DNA of 16,406 nucleotides from Chlorobiota bacterium (GTDB lineage Bacteria; Bacteroidota; Ignavibacteria; Kapaibacteriales; NICIL-2), in NCBI GenBank assembly GCA_003695605.1, contig RFIK01000100.1:1-16406 (forward strand), written 5' to 3'. A program made the position numbers and the translations under genes. Below, piece after piece: positions 1 to 7,418 of this stretch; positions within the stretch are counted from its first letter, which is position 1; each line of letters starts with the position of its first letter. The notes beneath the pieces were generated by a model. It worked only from the letters and a program-made list of their open reading frames with translations. It did no database searches and was not told where the DNA came from.

Positions 1-495
1 CACCGCCTCGGCGAGGGTTCCAGTGGCGTGTATCTCCTCCACAGCGGCGGATGGACGTGGTCCTACGTTCGCCCGAGCACTACACCCCGGAACGCCGATA
101 GCACGACCACTGCTATTGCAATGGCTACCGCCGACAGCTACCGTACATCACACTTTGGTGCGAACACCAGCGCAATGATTGGCTACAGTATCGGCGGTAC
201 CGTTACCATCGAAGCAAGCTACCAACGTGTCTTGCTCTACAAAAACCATGTCTTTTTCCCGTGGCTCGGGAGCATGCTCCTCGAAGGTCTTGCGCAAACG
301 CTGCTCGGTGCGTCCCTCTCAACTGCAGAAACGCGGAATCCCCACGCAGCAGCAATCGCGACGCTGATTCTCCGCTCTGCACTCTCGTGGGGCATTTACC
401 AACTCCGCAGTACCTCGGGCCAGCATTTCCCCTTCAAGGGCAATACACCGATGCTCTGGGATGAAGTACGCATCGGCATCGGCATTCAATTTTAG
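1..495 (+). CDS. C-terminal part of an unknown, possibly outer-membrane protein (5' end outside window)
   Basis: The reading frame is open from the first base of the window, so the first 164 visible residues are a C-terminal fragment; the GTG at 28 is probably internal. I do not recognise the family. The last residues read EVRIGIGIQF: alternating hydrophobic and polar residues ending in Phe, as in the closing beta-strand signal recognised by the Bam complex in outer-membrane barrels. Two more hydrophobic stretches lie around residues 85-105 and 118-135 of the fragment, and they look more helical than barrel-like, so the outer-membrane call is an inference. The TAG stop overlaps the stop of the convergent Sel1-repeat gene by two bases, leaving no intergenic space. 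Codon use looks like that of its neighbours. Confidence 0.6.
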   Translation, partial: HRLGEGSSGVYLLHSGGWTWSYVRPSTTPRNADSTTTAIAMATADSYRTSHFGANTSAMIGYSIGGTVTIEASYQRVLLYKNHVFFPWLGSMLLEGLAQTLLGASLSTAETRNPHAAAIATLILRSALSWGIYQLRSTSGQHFPFKGNTPMLWDEVRIGIGIQF

Positions 496-2174
496 CGCAC
501 CAGACGCGGTGGGAGCTCGAATGGTTGCGACCGCACAACCATACTCTCGTCGTCACCTTCGTACTGCCAGGTGCATTGCACGAAGAGAACGCACGTTCCA
601 CGCCAGCCTTCAGGGATTTCCTGGCGATCTGGTTCCCAGAGAAATTCCCACTCGCCATCGTGCCAGATGCGCCAGAGCATCTGCGCGCGGGAATCTACTT
701 CGGCGCGTTGGGCGTGCCGTCCTCGTGCAATGCCGATCGGCAGAACGACAACCCCCGTCGGCGGAACATTCCGCGCCCGAAGTCGTAGCCGAACGGAACG
801 CTCACCCACCCGCGGCGGAAGCATCTCGACCGTCGGGCGCAACAGCTCGTGACGGTACAGCCGCCGATCTTCCCGCAGCTGGCGCAGTGTCAGAGGAGAG
901 TAGAGCGCCCGCTCGGCTGACCACGTGATGACAGCAAGCCCGGCGGTCAGAAGCTCGATGTGGCCGGCCTGACGTCCCGCTCGATCCCAGAGCACGAGCG
1001 AATCGTGAGGGGCGATCATCCACTGCTGCTCAGCGAGAGCATCGCCAGCAGCTATTGCACCGTGACCATCGTATCGCAGAAGCAGCAGACGCGGCGCCAA
1101 CACCGACGGGTGGTACCAGGCTTTCCAAACACGCACACCATCTCCCGTCAAGAGTGCAGCGCGGCTGGAGCTATCCAGTTGCGTCATCTGCTGCCGCAAG
1201 ACTGGATAGTACGTGAGCGCATCCCCGAGTCGCTGCGCAACCGGTGGAAGGGAATCCAGCAGCGTTGACACATACTGCACGAGAGATTCCCGTTGCTGGA
1301 GTGGTGCAGCAGCAACCGATGCGAGCATCCAACCCAGTCCGCTAGCAGTATCAGCAGCGATACCAATGCCGTAGAACATCCGGTAACCGAGTTCGAGCAT
1401 CGCAAGTGCATTGCCGCGATCAGCAGCCGACGCCAGCCAGCGCACCGATTGCGGCACACTCTGCGGCATTCCTACACCGCTACTGGCGAAACCTGCCAGA
1501 AGGAGCGCTGCCTCGGCTGAGCCACGCCGGTCAGCATCGCGCAAGAGTAGCACTGCACCAAGTGTATCGCCTCGGGCAAGCTTCACCCGCGCCAGCTCGA
1601 CCATTGCAGCGACTACGTTCCCGCTGGCAGCCCGCTCGAGGAGCTCTTCCCTGCGCCGCGTGTCATGTTCAATTCGACTGAGTTGGTACGCAGCAAGAGA
1701 ATTGCCACGCCGAAGAGCCTCGGCGAGTAATACGCTCACGCTGTCTTCGCGAGGAACGAGCCCTCCGAGCCCACGTCGGTAGCACTCTGCCAACGCAACG
1801 AGCGCATCGCGATCCCCTTGCCAGGCCCGGGTGCGAAGAGCAGTGGCAGCCTGCTGCACGATCGAATCTACGCGGCGCAGATCTCCTGGGAACAAGCGGC
1901 GCTCAGCAAGGCACTGTGCATAGATGAAGGCTGCAAGTCCATCGTGCTCTGCAGCAGCTACTGCACAGCGGCATGCTTTGCTCCGGTCGCTGGCGCGCTG
2001 GATTCCCCACCAATACTCGATTGCACACCGCACCTGTGCTGCAATGTCACCAGCAGCAGCCGCGCGCTCGACTGAGTCAAGCTGCGATGGCAATAAATCC
2101 TGCGCGCAGAGCGACAATGATACGCTCGCTGCCAGCGCGCCGGTCAACGCGGAGAAACCACAGCAACGTCTCAT
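492..2174 (-). CDS. Secreted Sel1-like repeat protein with an unrecognised C-terminal domain
   Basis: Protein of 560 aa from the ATG at 2174. That start is chosen because it begins a clean signal peptide: MRRCC, a hydrophobic core, then SLCA followed by QDLL. An in-frame ATG at 2219 would add 15 polar residues and run through the promoter palindrome. Residues about 30-290 are alpha-helical Sel1/TPR-like repeats rich in Ala, Leu and Gly, with typical pieces such as RGSAEAALLLAGFASSGVGM and RGNALAMLELGYRMFYGIGI. Sel1 repeats usually act as protein-interaction scaffolds. Residues about 320-560 are different: rich in Trp, Arg and beta-prone segments, with several short W-containing motifs near the end. 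I do not recognise this part. The signal peptide places the protein in the periplasm or at the surface. It is transcribed divergently from the large secreted-protein gene at 2274 and ends on top of the upstream convergent gene. Partner and function are unknown. Confidence 0.85.
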   Translation of the reverse strand: MRRCCGFSALTGALAASVSLSLCAQDLLPSQLDSVERAAAAGDIAAQVRCAIEYWWGIQRASDRSKACRCAVAAAEHDGLAAFIYAQCLAERRLFPGDLRRVDSIVQQAATALRTRAWQGDRDALVALAECYRRGLGGLVPREDSVSVLLAEALRRGNSLAAYQLSRIEHDTRRREELLERAASGNVVAAMVELARVKLARGDTLGAVLLLRDADRRGSAEAALLLAGFASSGVGMPQSVPQSVRWLASAADRGNALAMLELGYRMFYGIGIAADTASGLGWMLASVAAAPLQQRESLVQYVSTLLDSLPPVAQRLGDALTYYPVLRQQMTQLDSSSRAALLTGDGVRVWKAWYHPSVLAPRLLLLRYDGHGAIAAGDALAEQQWMIAPHDSLVLWDRAGRQAGHIELLTAGLAVITWSAERALYSPLTLRQLREDRRLYRHELLRPTVEMLPPRVGERSVRLRLRARNVPPTGVVVLPIGIARGRHAQRAEVDSRAQMLWRIWHDGEWEFLWEPDRQEIPEGWRGTCVLFVQCTWQYEGDDESMVVRSQPFELPPRLVR

Positions 2175-2273
2175 TGTGGCAAATATCGCGCAGGTATATT
2201 TGCGCCGTCTGTCATGCATTGGAGTTCACGTGGTGTGAAGGCTTGCCATTCGGTGCCGCAAAGTTCGCTTGCA
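2175..2273. promoter_or_regulatory. Divergent promoter region with an 8-bp-arm palindrome
   Basis: The 99 bp between the two divergent starts hold a perfect inverted repeat, GCAAATAT at 2179-2186 and ATATTTGC at 2196-2203, separated by 9 bp. On the plus strand the right arm forms TATATTTG (2195-2202), a full match to the Bacteroidota -7 consensus TAnnTTTG; ATTG at 2173-2176 lies 18 bp upstream and could serve as the -33 element. On the minus strand the left arm reads GATATTTG, one base short of the same consensus, and it ends only 6 nt before the ATG at 2174. The symmetry may simply be back-to-back promoter boxes, or it may be an operator for a dimeric regulator. The rest of the interval (2204-2273) shows nothing clear and no Shine-Dalgarno sequence. 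Confidence 0.5.
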
Positions 2274-5150
2274 ATGCTACGTCTCGGGCGGATGCGGTGG
2301 TTTGTGCTCGCGATAGTTGTTTCATGTTCCCCCCCTATGGAGCTCTGCGCCCAGAACGCAGCTCCCGCGCAGTGGCCAACACCCTCTGGCTCCCGTGCAG
2401 CGATGCCAGTGCAGCCGGTTGTCTCCGCGCCACAGTCCATCGATGCGTTCCTCCTCAAGGTTCGATCCGACGCAATTGCAGGCGATGTTCGTCCAGTCGT
2501 GGCCGACGTTATCCCGAACGCACCACTGGCAGCAAGCTTTCCCTTTGCCCCGCTCGAGATTGCCGCTGTCGTCGGCGGAAAGCTCGTGACGCTCGATGCG
2601 AGCGGGAAGACGACCTACCGCTCAGCAGTTCCACCGTTTGCGCAGGCGATCAGCTTCGTTGCCGATTCGTCCCTCCTGCCACCTGCGCTCCGCTCGCGCC
2701 TGCCGAGCCTGCTATTACTCGAAACGGCAGAGCATCTGGCACGCCAGGATTCACTGGCAGTTGCATACGTGGCAGGGTACGACCCCACCGCCGACTCGGT
2801 TGCCATCATCACGCGCCTGACCTATGACCTTCGCCGCTATGCCCCGAATGTAGCCGCGTGGGTACGCCCATTCTTTGCAATGCCTGCAGGCAGCAGCCTC
2901 GCAGTCTATGCTGCGCTTGGGATGACGTCACCATCGCAGCAGGGCACCATTTTTCGTGGCATCGCGGGAACACGCGTAGATCCTGCACTTCTGGGCGGCA
3001 GCTTCCCCATCCCCGATGCGGGAGATACGCCCACCGATCGCTGGACGGTTGCACCGCACGTTGGCTTCGATCAGCCAAGCATCGCTTCGCTCGGACCGAA
3101 CATATGGATGGGAACGCTCCCCTGCACACCGAGTCGCGACAGCGTAACGGTTGCAACCCCCTTCGGCTCACAAACAACCAGCACGCACGCGTACTTGATG
3201 GCAGTAGCGCTCAACGCAGGGCTGACTGGCGAGTACTTCCCCCCACTGGAACTTGACACCATTCTCTCTGCGCCGACGGCAAAACCTGTGGTGACACCGT
3301 ACATCGTCGAACTTGCCGATAGTGGCAGCATTCGACGCTTTCTCCTCGTGGCAGAATCCTACAGTGGACGTCCCGGGGAACGTGGACGTGCGCAGCTCCA
3401 CTTGTTTACCAGCGACGGCAGGCCTCTGACGCGTCCATCGGATGCAGAACGTCCGCCGTTTCGGTCGGAGTTCGCACATGGCTGGTCGCTCGGAGTGGGC
3501 GATCTGGATGGAAGCCCCAGCAATGCGCTGCTACCGTACTACCCCAACAACCCTGGCGCAGAGCTTGTCCTCACCGAAAGCAGCCGTACGCTTGCCGTCC
3601 CACGATCGCGGCTGATGGTGCTCCGCTACTGGAGTGGCACTCCCGTGCCGAAACCATCGCCGGCGGGATCGGTCCTCTTCCCACTCGACACGATCGTGAC
3701 CTTCCCCATTACGGGGTGGCTTGCTGCGGTTGCTGATCTCGATAGCACGAGCGACGGCAAGGCTGAAATTCTCCTTGCCGATGGCGATGAACTCTACGCC
3801 CTACGAATGCGCGACTACAGCGATCCCCGCTTCCGCACCGGCGCACCGTTCGATACTGTCTGGCAGTGGCGCTCTCAAGGCGAGGAGATCACCAACGTCG
3901 CTATCGCAGACCTCGACGGCGATCGGCGGCTCGACGTTATCGTCACCACCACACGAGCAACATCGGTACTCGGCACCATTCCACCCGGTGCACTCACCAT
4001 TACTGCGCCTTCCGATAGCACAATCTGCACCGGCGATACGATCGCACTCGAATGGCACTTTCGCTACTCCGGTGCACGCCATTACACGATTGGCGTTCAG
4101 CCCTACAGCGGACTCCAAGCAATCGGACCGCGCCGCATCATCGCAAGGGATACGCTCATCGCTGGTGACACACTGCGGTTGCGGATTCGAGCCGCTGAGC
4201 TTGGGATAGCACGTGGCAGGTTGCTTGTCTGGCTCGGTGCAGATTCGACCATCCGTGATTCCAGCGGGATGATCACGATCACGCCCGGCCGTCTCCGCTT
4301 TGATACCGCATCGGTACCACGCCAGGCAACTGCAGGAATGCCGATTACGCTCGCCGGTCTTGCGTTGTGCGTTGACACCATCGCATTTTACTGTTCATTC
4401 GAACCTGGCACCGCGTGGCAGCCGCTCCAAGCAACCAGTGCACATACCGGCGGTGCATTCGTTGCCAGAATCGAAGTTCCCTGCATTCCGTTCCCGCCGC
4501 TGGGTGGTCAGGATACCGTGCTCCGGATCTGTGCAGTCGGCTTCAATGATGCCGATACTGTCCGCTCGGATACCGTGCTCGTTCGCGTTGTGCCCTCGCC
4601 GGTTGTTCTCCGCATTGTTCCGCAGCAACCGGTATTCTGCTGCAGCTATAGCATCGCGCTCGAGTCGAGTGCAACACCCTGTACAACAGCATCGGTGTAC
4701 GTCCAGTACGCTCCAAGCCAGCCATGGGTGCTGCTCGATAGTACCGTGCGCGATAGCGTACTCCTGCGGAGTCGTGATGGGAGCAGTGATACACTCCGCA
4801 TCCGTTGGGCATGCAATGGAAGTTGCGGACGCAGCGATACTGCCATCATCCAGCCCTCGACGCGTCTGGTGCAGGCAATCGTGCCCAATCCTGTTCTCCG
4901 TGGGCAAGAACTCTGCCGAATCGTAACCGCACCTCCGCAGGCTGACCGTATCGCAATTCGCATTTTCGATGGAAGCGATCGGCTCGTGCGGACGCTCGTC
5001 CGCGACGAACAGCGCAGCGGCGGCCAAATCTACTGCGACGTCTGGGATTGCCGCAGCGACAGCGGCGAGCTTGTTCCGCCCGGGGTGTACTACGTCCTCG
5101 TCCAAGCAAGCAGTGGGTGGAAATCCTTCGAACCTGTCTATGTGCGCTAA
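2274..5150 (+). CDS. Large secreted protein with FG-GAP-like repeats, Ig-like domains and a FlgD/T9SS-type C-terminal domain
   Basis: Protein of 958 aa from the ATG at 2274; ATGs at 2214 and 2292 are alternatives. The signal peptide has a basic n-region (MLRLGRMRWF), a hydrophobic core and a likely cut in ELCA before QNAA. Three acidic segments resembling FG-GAP/VCBS beta-propeller blades or calcium loops follow, at about residues 402 (GVGDLDGSPSN), 480 (AVADLDSTSDGKAEI) and 539 (AIADLDGDRRLDVIV). From about residue 565 the protein consists of Ig-like beta domains, two of them Cys-rich (CVDTIAFYCSFEPG and FCCSYSIALESSATPC), probably disulphide-stabilised outside the cytoplasm. The last ~90 residues (from IVPNPVLRGQ through IRIFDGSDRLVRTL to PPGVYYVLVQ) follow the pattern of FlgD Ig-like or T9SS type A sorting domains, which direct proteins across the outer membrane to the surface. 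The gene heads a four-gene plus-strand set and overlaps the next gene by 11 bp. Adhesion or an enzymatic role cannot be told apart; no catalytic motif was recognised. Confidence 0.85.
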   Translation: MLRLGRMRWFVLAIVVSCSPPMELCAQNAAPAQWPTPSGSRAAMPVQPVVSAPQSIDAFLLKVRSDAIAGDVRPVVADVIPNAPLAASFPFAPLEIAAVVGGKLVTLDASGKTTYRSAVPPFAQAISFVADSSLLPPALRSRLPSLLLLETAEHLARQDSLAVAYVAGYDPTADSVAIITRLTYDLRRYAPNVAAWVRPFFAMPAGSSLAVYAALGMTSPSQQGTIFRGIAGTRVDPALLGGSFPIPDAGDTPTDRWTVAPHVGFDQPSIASLGPNIWMGTLPCTPSRDSVTVATPFGSQTTSTHAYLMAVALNAGLTGEYFPPLELDTILSAPTAKPVVTPYIVELADSGSIRRFLLVAESYSGRPGERGRAQLHLFTSDGRPLTRPSDAERPPFRSEFAHGWSLGVGDLDGSPSNALLPYYPNNPGAELVLTESSRTLAVPRSRLMVLRYWSGTPVPKPSPAGSVLFPLDTIVTFPITGWLAAVADLDSTSDGKAEILLADGDELYALRMRDYSDPRFRTGAPFDTVWQWRSQGEEITNVAIADLDGDRRLDVIVTTTRATSVLGTIPPGALTITAPSDSTICTGDTIALEWHFRYSGARHYTIGVQPYSGLQAIGPRRIIARDTLIAGDTLRLRIRAAELGIARGRLLVWLGADSTIRDSSGMITITPGRLRFDTASVPRQATAGMPITLAGLALCVDTIAFYCSFEPGTAWQPLQATSAHTGGAFVARIEVPCIPFPPLGGQDTVLRICAVGFNDADTVRSDTVLVRVVPSPVVLRIVPQQPVFCCSYSIALESSATPCTTASVYVQYAPSQPWVLLDSTVRDSVLLRSRDGSSDTLRIRWACNGSCGRSDTAIIQPSTRLVQAIVPNPVLRGQELCRIVTAPPQADRIAIRIFDGSDRLVRTLVRDEQRSGGQIYCDVWDCRSDSGELVPPGVYYVLVQASSGWKSFEPVYVR

Positions 5151-5523
5151 ATACTGGGCGTGCATTCTCCTGGTTGCGCTTGCGCTCGGGTGCACAGTAC
5201 TCGAGCCAGCGATGCTCGAAGGACGCTGGGAACTTCACTCGCTGACCAGGCGCGATTCAAGCGCAATCGGACGAATCGCGGCAGCATTTACGACACTAGC
5301 GCTCAGCGGGCGCACGGTTGAATTCCGCGCTGGGCAGTTGCTTCTCCCACTCGGTCCGAGCTCCGATACGCTCCGGTTGAACTACCGACTCCGCGGCGAC
5401 ACACTCCAGTTGCTTCTGCCTGGAGAGGAGGCACGTGTGCGCTTGCGCGTTGCTCGGCTCGACCAGCACGAGCTCCGACTCGATAATGCCGAATGGATGC
5501 TCTTGTTCTACCGCCTGCAGTGA
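5140..5523 (+). CDS. Small lipocalin-like lipoprotein
   Basis: Protein of 127 aa. The ATG at 5140 lies inside the end of the preceding gene (11-bp overlap, different frame). It is chosen because it gives a compact type II signal peptide, MCAKYWACILLVALALGC, with lipobox LALGC and lipidated Cys18. The mature part begins with LEGRWELHSL, resembling the G-x-W strand that opens small bacterial lipocalin-like domains (the LxGxW motif). It continues as alternating beta-strand segments (TVEFRAGQLLL, DTLRLNYRLRGDTLQLLL, ARVRLRVARL) and ends in WMLLFYRLQ, so a small beta-barrel or beta-sandwich is likely. Such lipoproteins are envelope-anchored and often have no known ligand. The response-regulator gene starts 4 bp after its stop, which suggests co-transcription. 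Lipoprotein status is well supported; the lipocalin-like fold is inferred. Confidence 0.8.
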   Translation: MCAKYWACILLVALALGCTVLEPAMLEGRWELHSLTRRDSSAIGRIAAAFTTLALSGRTVEFRAGQLLLPLGPSSDTLRLNYRLRGDTLQLLLPGEEARVRLRVARLDQHELRLDNAEWMLLFYRLQ

Positions 5524-5527
5524 GACT

Positions 5528-6208
5528 ATGCGCATTCTCGTCATTGAGGACGAAGAGAAAGTTGCCAGCTTCATCCAGCGCGGACTGGAGGAAGAGCACT
5601 ACACTGTAGACATCGCTCTCGACGGCATCCAGGGACTCGACATGGCGCTTGAGAACATCTACGACGCAATCATCCTCGACGTCATGCTCCCTGGCAAGAG
5701 CGGATTTGAGGTTCTGACCGAACTCCGCGCTGCGGACATCACAACGCCAGTGCTCATCCTCACCGCTCGCGGCAGCACGGAAGATCGCGTGCGCGGTCTC
5801 GATCTCGGCGCCGACGATTACCTTGCCAAGCCGTTCCACTTCGATGAATTGGCAGCACGCATTCGCTCGCTGATTCGACGCTCTTCCGCACAGAAAGCAA
5901 CACGCATCACCGTCGGGGACCTCGTGCTCGATACGGCAGCACATCTGGTTTGGCGCGGCGACAAAGAAATCGAGCTCACCGCACGCGAGTACGAGCTGCT
6001 CGAATTTCTCATGCGCAACAAACACCGCATCGTTAGCCGCACGATGATCATGCAGCACGTCTGGAACGACCCCTACAACTCCATGTCGAACGTTGTGGAC
6101 GTGTACATCAAACGCTTGCGATCGAAGATCGAGTACGACGGCAAGCATTTCATCCACAACGTGCGCGGCATTGGCTACCGTATCAAGGAACCCAATGGCG
6201 ACTCGTAA
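5528..6208 (+). CDS. OmpR/PhoB-family two-component response regulator (no adjacent kinase)
   Basis: Protein of 226 aa, the usual length for this family. The receiver domain spans residues 1-115: acidic pocket ED at 7-8, phospho-acceptor Asp51 in ILDVMLPGKSG, Thr79 in LILTARG and Lys101 in YLAKPF, so all key residues are present. The C-terminal winged-helix DNA-binding domain spans residues 128-222, with LTAREYELLEFLMRN, the recognition region NVVDVYIKRLRSKI and the wing VRGIGYRIKE. This resembles the CusR/QseB-type subgroup. The ATG at 5528 is set by homology, since upstream in-frame codons run through the lipoprotein gene. It should act in the cytoplasm as a phosphorylation-controlled transcription factor. 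No histidine kinase is encoded next to it: the next gene, overlapping by 14 bp, is a glycosyltransferase. The kinase must lie elsewhere or outside the window. Confidence 0.96.
   Translation: MRILVIEDEEKVASFIQRGLEEEHYTVDIALDGIQGLDMALENIYDAIILDVMLPGKSGFEVLTELRAADITTPVLILTARGSTEDRVRGLDLGADDYLAKPFHFDELAARIRSLIRRSSAQKATRITVGDLVLDTAAHLVWRGDKEIELTAREYELLEFLMRNKHRIVSRTMIMQHVWNDPYNSMSNVVDVYIKRLRSKIEYDGKHFIHNVRGIGYRIKEPNGDS
6185..6189 (+). promoter_or_regulatory. Possible Shine-Dalgarno sequence for the GT4 gene
   Basis: AAGGA lies 5 nt before the ATG at 6195, inside the end of the response-regulator gene. It is one of very few purine-rich Shine-Dalgarno-like sequences at a correct distance in this window; most starts here have none. 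It supports the ATG at 6195 as the start but could be chance, because the stretch also codes for the regulator's KE residues. Confidence 0.35.
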
Positions 6209-7358
6209 GCTCGGCCGGATCGGTATCATCGGTCCAGCCTATCCGTACCGCGGGGGACCAGCGGCTGTCGTTGGGCACCTGTACGAACTCCTTGCGCAGT
6301 CTGCAGAGGTCCGGGTCTTCAGCTTCTCTCGGCTCTATCCAGCACTGCTCTTTCCTGGAACTCGGCAAGAGGACCACAGCCGCCATCCGATCAAGCCGCA
6401 CCCGTCAATGCGTATCATTGATTCGATCGCACCGCCGACGTGGTACCGCACGGCACGTGCAGTTGCCGCCTTCGAACCAGACATACTCCTGCTCGATTGG
6501 TACCAACCCTTCTTCGGGCTGTGCTATGGGGCAATCCTCCGCCGTCTTCGGCGATTGCACCGCGTGCCGACAATCGTGCTTGCGGAAAACATCATCTCCC
6601 ACGAAGCACGACGCGTTGATTGGTGGCTGACACGGCGAACGTTCCACTATGCGGACGCATTCATCGCATTCTCATCAGCCGTTGCCGAGCGACTGCGGAT
6701 GCTCTATCCCGAACGCCCCGTCGCGCGTGCACATCTGCCGCTGTTTCTTACTCCGAACGATTCCCCCCAGCGTTGGGCACCTGAAACTGCGAAAGAGGCG
6801 TTAGGATTGAGCGGCAAGCGTGTACTGCTGTTTTTCGGCTACATCCGCCCGTACAAAGGGCTCGCAACGCTCATCAAAGCGTTCAGCATGCTTGATGCTC
6901 CCGATACCGTTCTGCTGATCGTCGGCGAATGCTACGAAAAACCTCAGACCTACCGAGAACTCATCGCGCAAAGTGGCGTTGCCGACCGCATCCGGTGGAT
7001 TGCCGAATACGTTCCGAACGAAGATGTCCCGCTCTACTACACTGCGGCGGACGTTGTTGTGCTCCCATACCATTCGGGGACTCAGTCGGGAGTGCAGCGG
7101 ATCGCGTTCGCATTCGGCAAACCCGTTGTCGTCACCGATGTTGGCGGCCTTGCCGAGGACGTGCGCGCCTACAATGCGGGCGTGGTTGTTCCTCCAGGCG
7201 ATGCATCGGCACTTGCCTCGGCGCTTGCAGGAATGGTCGCGCAGCCACTCGATCGCTACATCGCTGGAGCAACGCGTGCAGCCGCGGAAACACGGTTCGA
7301 GCAGATTGCCGACACGATTGCGCACTTGGCTGCACAGATTACGGACTCCCGGCGCTGA
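6195..7358 (+). CDS. GT4-family glycosyltransferase (GT-B fold)
   Basis: Protein of 387 aa, normal for a single-domain GT4 enzyme. The N-terminal Rossmann-like half begins with GRIGIIGPAYPYRGGPAAVV, the glycine-rich acceptor-side loop typical of the family. The C-terminal nucleotide-sugar half (about residues 205-385) shows LLFFGYIRPYKGLATLIKAF, LIVGE and YVPNEDVPLYYTAADVVVLP. It then shows HSGTQSGVQRIAFAFGKPVV, where the usual E-x7-E donor motif is modified: Gln298 and Gln301 stand near the expected first Glu. GGLAEDV follows at 318-324. It transfers a sugar from an activated nucleotide to an unknown acceptor, probably at the cytoplasmic side during glycan assembly. No signal peptide or membrane segment is visible. 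The start overlaps the regulator gene by 14 bp, so the two are probably translationally coupled. The next gene is convergent. The substrate cannot be read from the sequence. Confidence 0.92.
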   Translation: MATRKLGRIGIIGPAYPYRGGPAAVVGHLYELLAQSAEVRVFSFSRLYPALLFPGTRQEDHSRHPIKPHPSMRIIDSIAPPTWYRTARAVAAFEPDILLLDWYQPFFGLCYGAILRRLRRLHRVPTIVLAENIISHEARRVDWWLTRRTFHYADAFIAFSSAVAERLRMLYPERPVARAHLPLFLTPNDSPQRWAPETAKEALGLSGKRVLLFFGYIRPYKGLATLIKAFSMLDAPDTVLLIVGECYEKPQTYRELIAQSGVADRIRWIAEYVPNEDVPLYYTAADVVVLPYHSGTQSGVQRIAFAFGKPVVVTDVGGLAEDVRAYNAGVVVPPGDASALASALAGMVAQPLDRYIAGATRAAAETRFEQIADTIAHLAAQITDSRR

Positions 7359-7365
7359 TGCGCAC

Positions 7366-7395
7366 CCCGTCGGGCTGCATTGGCCCTGCCACGGG
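7366..7395 (+). terminator. Possible nested hairpin between convergent genes
   Basis: This hairpin sits in the 60 bp between the GT4 gene and the convergent Omp85 gene. CCCGT (7366-7370) can pair with ACGGG (7391-7395), enclosing an inner stem of GGGC (7372-7375) with GCCC (7383-7386). No T-run follows on either strand, so it is not a classical intrinsic terminator. It is offered only as the best folding candidate in the one convergent junction here with any free space. Confidence 0.25.
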
Positions 7396-7418
7396 TTCAA
7401 CGGTTCACTCCTGCTCTC

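Noticed and set aside
1973..2827. A 284-codon plus-strand frame crossing the divergent promoter
   Set aside because: It would run antisense through the Sel1 gene and out of frame through the secreted-protein gene; its translation is Cys/Arg-rich without domain structure.
5303..6229. A 308-codon open frame on the minus strand opposite the lipoprotein and response-regulator genes
   Set aside because: It is antisense to an unmistakable OmpR-family regulator, and its His/Val/Asp-rich translation is what the reverse reading of such codons gives.
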